A DNA stretch of 64,000 nucleotides, from assembly GCA_916700875.1 (NCBI GenBank), contig CAKAKS010000062.1, positions 19,396,626 through 19,460,625 on the forward strand, read 5' to 3'. The first letter of the stretch is position 1; every line of letters begins with the position of its first letter. The notes beneath the pieces were generated by a model. The model was not told the DNA's origin. It did not search any database and worked only from the letters and a program-made list of their open reading frames with translations. A program made the position numbers and the translations under genes. Positions 12,901 to 24,900 of this stretch are shown here, in pieces. This stretch comes from Sebastes aleutianus. Taxonomy: Eukaryota > Chordata > Actinopteri > Perciformes > Sebastidae.

Positions 12901-15900
12901 GCATTCCCTGTTGGAGTCATCCAAGCCGGTGCCCAAACCCAGATTAAAATCCCCCCTCCACTCAGGCCAGCAGAGCTCTCTGGTGGAGGCTCTGAGGCGA
13001 GGGATCGAAACAGGGGATCGAGTGCTAACACTTCAGCACAACACTGAAATTAAGGTTCCTGAGGTAAAGCAGAAATCAGTACACAGTGGGACAGCTCCTT
13101 CTGTGGAGAGTCTATCCAACCAGAGCCAGAGGAAAACCGGAGAAGATATCCGAAGCAGCACCTACAGGAGGCTGGACAGCTTGGAGGAGACTATACGTGA
13201 GCTGGAGAACACCTTGATAGAGATCGGCGGCCATCCAACTACAGAGCAGTTCTACACCGAGACAACCACCAGAAGCACTCCTGTACAGATGACAAGCGGT
13301 CCGACCTCAGAGACCAAGAGGCCACCGGTCCCACCCAAGCCATCCTCTTTCAACCCAGCATCGATCCAGGTTCATTGCTCACACCTGCTGTGCAGATTTC
13401 TGCTTTCTTTCTTCACTGCTTCTCTCTGGGTGACTGTTGGAACTTCACTTTCAATCCTCTGATGTCTGCTCCCTGACTAAATCGGCATCTAATTGTATTT
13501 GAAATTGAAAATATGTAATAGGGGACAGACAACAGACTTCCTGCCTACTTGTCTGTTCTGTGATTAGTGCTGGAGCTGCTGTCCTGCTGAGCCCTGAGTT
13601 GTTAAGTGTTTCTTTATCGATCTGTCCTGGCATCTTTTTTCTGTTGTCTGTAACTAATCCAGCCAATTTCACCTTTTGTTACACCGAACAGGCAATAAAA
13701 AACAAACGCATAGATAATACAAATATCTTAAATTTCCTTTTCTTTTTTCTCCGCTCTAATTGTCAGCTCTATTTTCTCATCTTTGTTCTGTCTTGAAACC
13801 AACTCTCTCCCTCAGAAATAGTTTTAAACAACATATTGATGGGTAAAGGTGCATCAGCTGTTGTGTTGTATTTAAACAAGCTTAAAGGGATAGTTTGGGT
13901 GTTATCCATATCAGTGTATTACCTACAGTAGATGATGGTTGGCACAACCCCAGCTTGGAGAAACAGACACGAGTTACCGCACAGAACAATGAACTGCTGT
14001 GGACGGGGCCGGCAGCAAAACGTATTTTAGCCACCTGAAAGAAAGGATCACCTAAAAAAAATCAATATAATTTTAAGTGTGCGCTATATTTAGAATAATA
14101 CCGCTTTACCTTGCCGTTGTATCTATCTATGCTCTCGCCAAAGCCACCAGACTCCATTGAAAAAACCTGTAATTTGACCATGCAGAACACAGGGGTTGAT
14201 GGTCTACTGCTGCCTTGATTGGTTAGTTTGTTTGTGTTATTGTGTGACTTTGGTGAATCCGAACTAACCAAAGTCACACAATAACACAAACAAAGTAAAC
14301 GATCAAGGCAGTGGAAGACCAGCAACCCCTGTGTTATACGAGGTAAAATTACCGTTTTTTTCAATGGAAACTGGTGGCTTTGGCGAGAGCCTTGAGCATA
14401 CTGAGCAGCAATACGCTCACGTAGCAGCAAGCAACTTCATTATCAATCTTATTCCTCAGGCACAGTAATCTCTCTCTTATACCAAAGCCAAATATCACTT
14501 CTAATACACTTCCTGTTAATATCGGATGACCACGCGTTGAACTCCATTACCAGACATTGCGAGTAGCCTTCTTTCAACTCACCTCCAGTTGAGCGTAACA
14601 CAACAAAAGATTAGTGATAATCAAAAGACTTATTGCGTTCCTGTGTCAGCTGCCACTTCACTGAGGTGTCTTGACGCCTCGCGTAGTATTCCCTGTTGCT
14701 CTGAATGTAGCCTCCCACTCAGGGCAGGGCTGCAATAATTGACAGTCGCACTGTCATGGTGAGTTTCAGCCCCTCTGATGTCGAGCCGGGGAGCGTTCCC
14801 GTAGGCATGGCTGAGGATTACAGCGTCTTCACTCATTATTTCGTCACTCCAACTTCAACCACGTTCAACATTTCAACATGACCCCTTCTTCCTGCTCTTG
14901 TCCAACATTTGCTCGTGTGCTCGCCAAATTCACTCTGACAAGCGAACTCCTTTCAAGCCCCATTACAGTTGACTTTTTAGTTAGCACATTAAATAAAGCA
15001 TTACATGTACTGTATATTTTATGTCTGCATTTCTAAGTTCAGCTTCACATCAAGAGAAGACAGGATTCTTTTCCTTTAATTACCGTAGCAGAGAAAGATT
15101 GGCTACTAAACGCTACCACAGTTAATCTTTTATTAGTTTTCGTTTCAGCTAATGTCTCTGCGTGCAGAAGAGGCACAGTGGGAAGGAAATTTGACTGAGT
15201 GTGTATTTGTTTTTGTGCGTATAAGGAATAGTCGACGGAGTAACTCAGCAGGAAAGATCATTAAGCACACTGCTTCGTGGATCCTGCGGCGAGGCTACGC
15301 TACGCAACGTCAGTTTTGATGCTGCGTTTCTATATTCTCGTCTTTGTCATTTTTCTACTGATAGATGGTGAAACACTGTGAAGTGGATTGTTCAGTTGTA
15401 TCAGCTACAAGCTGTGATCTTAAAAACCTCATTGGTCTCGGGGGACAGACCCGCTTGCTGGAATCAAACTCTGAACGCAGCTGATGTGTGTCTGATGTGT
15501 GTGTGATGCGTAAACTAAAGGCCCTGAAGAGGAGAAATGAAATGTATGAACATTATACAGTGTGTCCAAGGTCTGATTCACATGTCTCTTCTTTCTCTCT
15601 TCTCCTTTCAGGGAGGGAATAGTTCAAGCGTTGGTAAGGTCCTGCACTCCTCAGCTGCCTCCAAACTGAAGCACCTGCAGCAGAACAGCACAGACAAGAC
15701 TAAAAGTGGCAGAAGAGAGGACTTCCTGAAGATCCAGGGCCAGCACCAGGTACGATCTTTATATGTAGTCCTGTCAAGGCCAATGCACGCTTGATCTGGC
15801 AGCGTCTGTGCAGACGGACTTTTGCGGTGGTGGCAGCCAAAGCTATAACCATTTTTCAGGAATTTAAAAAAGGCTTGCACAGAAGAGGGGTATAAAGTCA

Positions 15901-18900
15901 TAAAAGTGAAGATGATCATTATAAAAAAAGACATTGCATTTTACTAGGCTCTCTATCTGAAACTGGGGCAAAGAGAGGCAATGATCTGTGCCTGCTATAA
16001 ATCAAAAAGATGGGAGAGTTTTTAATGTTTTTTTCCACATATTCAGGCAAATTTGATGACCTTGTTCTTGATATAGAAACATGATTTGTTATAATAGAAG
16101 CACAAAGAATGTCTGCATCTGAACCTCCAGAACAGCCATGCAGCCCCTCTGCACTTTACACACCAGATCAAGCATAGCTCGGCCTTTTCCATCACGCTTC
16201 ACCTCCACTCCGTCCTTTCCTTGCCCCACAGAATTACTGCACGTCCCCACCACGCTCCACTCCTCAGCTTACATCTCACATAATCTGTAATATTTAAGAT
16301 CTTTTGTTGAAAGACTGTGGCCATGATTAATTGAATTTGAAACCAGTTTAGCTAATGATCGTAAATCCTTTTGATGGCAAAGTCACATTGTTGTGACAGT
16401 CTCATTATCGTGAGTTTGTCGAAATAGATCAAAGAATCCTCTGCAGGCTTTTTATCCCACAGAGAGACGCGTGTCAGACAGGTGATAAGCGATGGAGGAT
16501 TAGCGCTTCAATTATCTAAACTGTGTTTTTATGTTTGAAAATCTTAAGCTATCTCTAATTATAGTATCTAAACCAATTAAAAAGTTATAAAACATCTTTA
16601 CTTAGCATGACGTATTACCATAATAGATCTGAATTTTGTTCTGTAAATGTAAAACTCGGCCTGATTTGTTTTGAATGAGAAGTCAGCCCGCTCACACAGA
16701 CCCATAAACTATATATAAGAAATGAACGTAATCACCGTGACGTCACCCATTGCTGTGTGGACTATGGTTTTGAAGCCTTGAGTTCAGCATTTTGGCTGTC
16801 ACGATCTTGGTTTTTGCCCACCGAGAGGGTGGCGCTACGTACAACCGAATACTGAATAAGACATTTCAATGCGACCAAAACCTTCAAGAACTGAAAACAC
16901 ACTGTGAAAGGGTTAAAGTTGTGAGACGAAAACACGGACAACTCCCAGACCGGACAACGCCGTGGTAGCAACCTATCAATCACAAGGTAAAGCATACCCT
17001 GCTTTATGTTCTATTTGACTCTAAATTGAACCATAATTTACTAAATGAACATCATGCTGTATTGAAGAAGACTTGAAACTAGCGATTGAGACCATAAACT
17101 CATGTTTACAATGTTTACTGAGGTAATAAATCAACTGAGAAGTAGGCTCAGTAGGGTTGCCACCTGCACAAACCTACAAAAATGTATAGTTGAAGTCTAA
17201 AGTTTAATTTCAGAAAACTTGCAAACTCTCTGCTGAAGCCTCTTCTATATATATGTTGTTAAACGTTTGCCTGATAGCTGGCTCAACATCTTTTTTGGGG
17301 GGTTGGGGTGGTGGGGGTAATTTGCCAGCATTACAGTGTTATAAAATAAGGTAAAGGACTGGACATAAGGATGCTTGATGGCCTCCGGAGGCGAGGAAAT
17401 TGAACTGTTGAAGCATGTCGGTCCAGTATAGCCAAGAGAAGATTTTTGCACCACGCCTGTGCACAGGGGAGAAAAAGCTTAATGTCAATGTAATTTGAAA
17501 AATAACAGGAGCAGTGGAGTGAACCTAAACCTCCATACCCCACCGAATTTGACGGAGCATTCAGACACAAATTCAGTCTTGAAGATTGCAGAGCCATGAA
17601 TGTGTTAGGCAGAGAGGGAGAGATTGGAGAGATGGGGACGTAATGAAGCTTTGGTCGCCTCAGACTCAGAGAAGATTGGGAGGAATCTCTGCAGTGCCAT
17701 GTAATAATCGCCCCTTGAGTCACTGGCAATCACTGATTATTCAATATGAAGAGGACAGCTCTCTCTTTTCCCCACCATTAAGTCTTTCACGTTTCCTCTT
17801 CTTTATGTCTCCTTCCTTCTTCCGTTTTTCTATACTCTGCAATTTACGCACGCTGCCCGTTTCTCCTTTTCACTCTTCCCCCATCAGTCTCTCTCATTCC
17901 CTGTGATTTGGAAGTAGAGTGGATTCCTGCACTTGTCTAATGAAAGCAAAATTAGTCCTATTATTTCATTATGACACTCACGCACTCTCTCTTTGTCCAC
18001 AAACTGTTCAAAACAGCCATTGTGAAAAGAAGCTGTATGTGTGAAAGCGCTATCCTCAAAGGGACAGTATGCACTCAAAGCTAATTGTCGGCGTGGGAAG
18101 TCGGTGCCAAGCCGTTTAGGGTGGCAACACACCACAACTGCATGACGAATAATAAACAGAAACAAAGAACCAGCTGACTTAAAACCAAGAGAATAAACAG
18201 TCAGCTGTGGCAGCTTTCACAATAGCCAATAACTGCATTTTGTGGCATTTTGAAGTATGACGTGCAGCGAGTTGTTGAGAGGTCAAGTAGTCCAGTAGTG
18301 CACCAGTAGGTAGAGGTTTGGAGAGGTTTTGTTATACAAGAACAAGCACAGGCTGTTCGTCAGGAAAGCGGAGGACTCCAATGTGGTCATACTAGTCCCA
18401 TTATTAGTATCTACTAATACAGATGCACAACATAAACTTGTTTGGAGCCCCAAAGTGTTCAATATTAAATAAACAAATGATTATGAAATTAATAATCACC
18501 TGAATAAATTGTGTGAAATTATATAAAAATATAATAAAATAAATAAATAAATAGTAATGATAAGAATAAATCAATACAAATTATAAAAATTAATTAATTG
18601 ATAAAATAAATTCACACACCAGATTCCCAGCACCTACTTATATCCCCGTGGTCCTGCCACACGGATAGATACAGAGTACATACTGTGTGTTTAAGGCACA
18701 TTTACAAATGAGTAAATAAAACAGAATAATTAAATAATATGAATGTAATTAAATCTTGATTGAATTTCTTCAAATTTGGTGGTAAAGGTCAAAGGTCAAG
18801 GTCACTGTGACCCCACGTCTGTACCATTCTTGTGAGCGTGATATATCAGGAACAGTTAAAGGGAATTTCTTCAAATTTGGCATAAACGTCTACTTGGACT

Positions 18901-21900
18901 CAAGGATGAACTGATTAGATTTTGGTGGTCGAAGGTCATTGTGACCTCACAAAACATGTTTTTGGCAGAAGCACCAAGAATTCATATGCTAATTATGACA
19001 ATTTCACACCAATGTCTAACAGGATAAAATGATGAAGTGATGACATTTTTGACATACATAGATGTAAACTACGACTCGACTGGTTGGGGGAGGCATACAA
19101 CCACGTGGCGGTAATTCTAGTCATTTCATAATGTCCCTTTTACAGTGGTGTTGTCACCGCCCTCTGACCTCTCAGCCAATCACATGCTCCCCCTGGCTGA
19201 AAGGTGAGAGGGCGGGGACAACATCACTATAAAAGTGTGAAACGTGACATTATGAAATAATAAAAAATAACATTGTGGAATAATTGACATGAAATAAAAG
19301 TGTAATTGAAAAAAAATAGAATAAAATTTCAAAGACTTTTGAAGAAAGGACATCTTGACTTGAAAATGTCTAATGAAATAAAAATAATGATACAATAAAA
19401 TTCTGATATTATGTAAATGAATGATGAAATAACATCACATGATAAAGAATTGCGTTTTAATTATGTTTTGAATTATTAAACAAATTCTTGCCTCATTTTT
19501 ATTTGACATATATTTTCATGATTATTTTATTGTTAATTCATTATTGAACACTTTGGGGTGTGAACTCTGTTAACCATGCAGTGACATGTACTGTAGCAAT
19601 GAGCTTGGTTGAAACACAAATATTTTAGCACCCTATTTAAACCTTAATGAAGCATGATGCTGAGAATCCAGCGTCGTATTATTGGTTTCCACAAGCTGTT
19701 GCTTTTGAAATCACTTCTTCTTGGTCAGATTCCTGACGTCTTTAATGTCAAACCAAGAAAACAGATCCTGACAATTTAGCTTACAGATGGATGGAGCAAA
19801 ATCTGTTTTCTAAATCATTTAAAATCCAGTATAATGAAACAGCTGAGCATGGACTATGCTGGAGAAACGCACTGATTATCTGCAGCTCATCTCATCAAAT
19901 TATCAAGACGGCTGCCTCATTTGCATACAGATTTTTAAGAGCTAATTAAGAACTTTTGCCGACTCTATGTTCACTTCACCTGGTGTTTTTTTAACTCGTC
20001 ACTGACATTGTGCTCGTGATCTTTTTGAAGAGAAATCCTAATTATGCCAGCTACAAAAACAAATATGAGCATTCTGCTACTTTTTCACAACTAAAAAGTT
20101 ATTTTTGAAGAATATATTTGTGCAGAATGTGTCACAACAGTCACAGTCATCAGCAGCTGTATTTCTGGGATCCACATATTGGATCAGTTGTGCCAAACAT
20201 GCTTGCTTACAATAGTAAAGAGTAACGAAGATGCTTAAGAGAAATGTATCGGAGTAAAAGCGTACATTTTATTTTGAAAAAGTAGTGGGGTAAAAGTGAA
20301 AGTTGACAGGAATATAAAAACTCAAGTAAAGTACAGATACTCACAAAATACTTAAAGGGACTGTTTGTAACTTTTTAAGCGTATAAATGTAGCGGGTCGG
20401 CACACATGCGCGTTCGCATATGCGCGCTCGCGTGTGGCCGGAGCCTCGTCTCCGCTGCCTGCTCTCCTTCACTCAGACAGCGCGCGTGTCCTCCACCTCT
20501 AGACGTGAACGCGCGCTCACTCCACACTGCAGAAGAGTTAATTTAGCTCTGAGAATATCTAGTGAATGCACAGGGGACGTTTGTGCAGAAATAACTGCTG
20601 CAGCTCCTCCAGACCAACAGAGCTTTCCCGTGTCTTGTGAAGTGACGGAGCTCTTCAGAGAGTTACGTTGTCTTCTCGTTACCGACCGGGTGCCTGTGTC
20701 TCCTCTGCTCTCTCCGGCTGCGGGCGGAGAGAGCAGGGAGACACGCTGCAGAGCCCCGCTGCTTCAGCCTGCACTTAGGCAGGAAAAGCCAACACTAGGA
20801 TCAGATCTAAATCATGTTCATGGAGAGACCTTCGTCTGGTCAGCTAACATTACTGCCAAGCAGCTGAAATATAGAGTGATATTGTGGTTTTAGCTGATGT
20901 GTGTCGCCTCACTGTTTTGAGCGACCCTCTCAGGTATATTTAGAGCGAGCAAGCGCGAGCCCGACGCTGACTTTCGTTGATTTCACGGCCACAGGTATCG
21001 CTGTTAAGAAGCATTTCTGAAAGTTACAAATAGTCCCTTTAAATACTATAATGAAGAATTACACACCTCTGCTTACAAATGATCCCTATTTGAGGTAAGC
21101 CACCACAGTGCTTCCCCTCACCCTCATTTCTCCCTCAAACTCCCACCTGCTGATCACGCTTTTGACTGATACTGTTGTTCTAACAATCAGACGTGCCCTC
21201 CGTGGGTGACCTCTCTGCTCGGCCCACACATGAAGGTAAAAGTGTCTCTTCTCTTAAAACTCTCCTGGACATAATTCCCTAAATGTGACCCAAAACTTTT
21301 ACCCTACTTCCAGCTCCCATTGGTGTCTTCTCTTTTGTTTCCTCTGGTCAAATGATTACTGACATTTCTAGGGCATTTTGATCTCAAGGAATGAGCACAC
21401 CACTTCAGAGTCTCTCAGTGGTTCCAACCCCCAGCTAATAGATCTAAATTTATAAATACCTTTAGTATTAACCACACAATGACAATGACATTTCCCACCA
21501 GTTGAGATGAAAGGCATCTGGTGCACATTAACATGTCATGAAAGCCAGCTGGAGGGACAGCTAAACATTTTAAGACGTCGCTGTCTGTACCATCTGCAAT
21601 CAGCTAAAACAAGATGCACTGGCACCACTTTTTGGTTTTATGTGGGTCCTGTGTGTAGCATTACCAATTTTAAGTTATTCAGTTTTTTATGGTAAAATAT
21701 GCCAGCTGAATTGACATTGTGCCATTCAGCTAATGATAATTTTAGGATAACAGCTTTAGTTTTAGCACCTGGGATGGACAATCATGATCAAATATACTTT
21801 ATCACTGGAGAAAAAAAGGAGCATTAAAGGGATAGTTTGGATGTTTTGAAGTGGGGTTGTATGACGTACTTATCCATAGGAGGTGTATTACCTACAGTAG

Positions 21901-24900
21901 ATGACGGTCGACGGGGAACTGAAACCGTTATATCCATCTATGCTCTCTTCAAAGCCACCAGACTCCCTCGATCGGTTAGTTTGTTTGTGTTATTGTGTGA
22001 CTTTGGTGAATCCCAACTAACCCTTTAAAACACCAAAGTCACACAATAACACAAACTAACCAACACATCGAGGCAGCAATATACCAGCAACTCCAATGTT
22101 GTGGGAGGTAAAATTACTGTTTTTGTCAAAGGAGTCTGGTGGCTTGATAGGTTTGAAGAGAACATAGATAACGACTTCAGTTCCCCGTCGGAAAGGGCTG
22201 TCTGAGGGCAAGGTAGAGTAGTGAAAATATTCTAAATATAGTGTACACTTAAACTGATATTGATTAGGTGGCTAAAATATGTTTTGCTGCCGGCCCCGTC
22301 CACAGCAGTATGTTGCTTTGCTTCCCTGCGGTAACTCCTGTCTGTTTTTCCAAACTGGGGGCGATACACTGACTATGGATAAGTACCTCATACAACCCCA
22401 CTTCAAAACACACAAACTATCCCTTTAATGCTCAAGTTTTTTGCAGAGCATCAGGTTCTTTTGTTCGTTTAGGCTCTGATGTTATCTGTTTGTGTTAATT
22501 GTGGATGTTAAATTTAACAGAGCCTTTCTGATGATGCTCTGTGTCGCTGTTTTCGGGCTGCCTGTTCACTAAAGCTTTACTCAGATAGGAATGAGGATCC
22601 TTTTAATCAATGTGCTGGATAAGGACAGACAGTTCAAAGCCACAATTTCTCCCCGTTTGCCTTGGCACAGATCAAGGAGGGCATGACAATGTGAATCACT
22701 TTCACACCGCAAAACACTATTTCTATTTCCCATTTGACCTCTTATTACTTGTGGCTGTAAAACGGGCTAGTTAAAGGTACCGGGAATGAGGTGGAGGCTG
22801 GGAAGACCTGTCCGGGGAGGCTGTCGTTTGGCAGGCAGGCAGCTCTGGTGTGCGTGAGATGAAGGCGTCTACTCTGCCGCGCTCACAGACCAGAATAAAT
22901 GTGTCGGCCAGGCTTGAGAGGAGTTCCTCAAGCAGAAGGAACAGCCCCGCTCTCTGGAGACGGTTGGCAGCACAGGCTCTGGAACTGCAACAGAGCAGGT
23001 GAAAGCCTCCCAGCAATGCAGTCTAGACTAGCACACCTGCTCTCCTTTCATACACATAATCCCTGAACAAACACCTTTTAAATTTTTTAGAGCCACTGCA
23101 AAAACTCTCCTCCTGTTGCTTCTTATGAAAAGTGTAAATAAAGCTTTCCTTAAAGTGTAAATGGTGTACAATAAAAAGCATGGTTTACTCTTTCTCGCTC
23201 TTATCTCAGCCCTATCATTCTCATACTCTGGTGTATTTCGCTCAATCTGCGTCCTGCAGATAAAACTTACAAACTGTTTCTGTCAGATGCATTCACGTTA
23301 GCTCCACGTGCAAAAGAGACACAAGTACATGTTGTGACAAATGTGTTACCCACAAGTTTCATACTATTGGAACAGTGCCATCTACTGACTCATCCCAGCA
23401 TTACATGTACGGCCCAATTCCACTCTGGTCCCTACACCCTCCCACTGCGTGGTGGAGTGAACTCTGATTGTAGTTACACTCGCAGCTCAATGAAGCACCC
23501 TTCTTTAAGGTGGAGGGTATTATATATAAATAGAAAATAATAAGAAAATATAAATAAAAAACATGTATAACAACAGTGCAAATAATAATGCTGGAAAATA
23601 GGATCTATGCAAATAATATAAATGCATGCATAAATAAAAATGCAAGAATAGTATAAATATTGAAGAATATTAGTTTTAATGCACTACATAAATAAATGCA
23701 GTGTTAATGCCAGAGTAAACTAGATTATTGCACATCTGAATTATTGCACTAAATTATTGTATCCTACTGTTAAGTCAGTATTGCACAGTTGAAGATAGAT
23801 TATTTATCTTATATAATGATATATCTCTCTCTCTCTCTCTATATATATATATACATATATATATATATGTATATATACACAGTATATATACTGTATATAT
23901 GTATGTAAGGGATAATTTACAGCGAGCCGGTCATTGTTGTGAAAGAACCCCGACAGGTCGATGGCAGAGGGGTCTCTCATCACCCTGAAGGGGATTCTTT
24001 CACAACAGTGACCCACTAGCTGTACATTATCCCGCTTATTACACGGCTACTTACTTAAGAAAATCAATATTTTGACACAAAAACAGTCCGCCAGAGTCCA
24101 ACATCAGAGCTGCGCCCATAGCAACGGTCTGCTATACATAGCAACGGTCTTTTGTACAGAAACTACAGACCGTAGAACGCCGTGACTGACCAATCAGAAT
24201 CGAGTATTCAACACAGCCGTGTAATTAATAAATAAATATATATGAATATACAACACTACAATCAAATGAACATGTCTTCCGTTTTCTAGACTAGACAGGA
24301 GTATATTTGATCCTAAATATAATGTATTTACTTTGAGTTGTTAACGTCTGTATGACAATAAAGTAGAATAAATTAAATGTCATTCTTAGTTTGAGCAGTT
24401 TACGAGTAAATGTTTGTACCGGAAGTCGCAAGACCTGACATTGGAGTGTTTTCCATGACGCGTCGTCAGTAAGGGCAGCTGGTTAAGTCGGCATCGATGT
24501 AGACTCGTTGGAGGGTTTCATAACCCACTTCCACTCCCTGCTGATTGGTTTGGGATGGCACTTAATATGGCGGACCCTCCACGTGTACACGCAAACGGAG
24601 TGGAAGTGGGTAGGGAGAGGGTGTTTAGAATTGGGCCTACATGTGATGCTACATGTCCATCAGAGTATTTTGCATTTTTTTAATGAGTAAAAATCATTAA
24701 AACGTGTCAAAATAAAGGTGGTCAACACCAGTGTGATTTACTTTGTCACTCAGTGTTGTACCCTATATGACAAAAGGTGTGTTTATCAGTGGTTTGGTCA
24801 TCATGTGTAGCCTGTCTCATGGCGGCTTGCACCACACATGCTGATATCAACCTGAATAACGATCTCCTGTGTTTGTCTCTTGTTCTGTTCTCACCTGTCC

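Noticed and set aside
20420..20893. 157-codon open frame on the + strand
   Set aside because: It lies wholly inside the GC-rich interior of a TTAA-flanked MITE, has no recognisable domain and no splice context.
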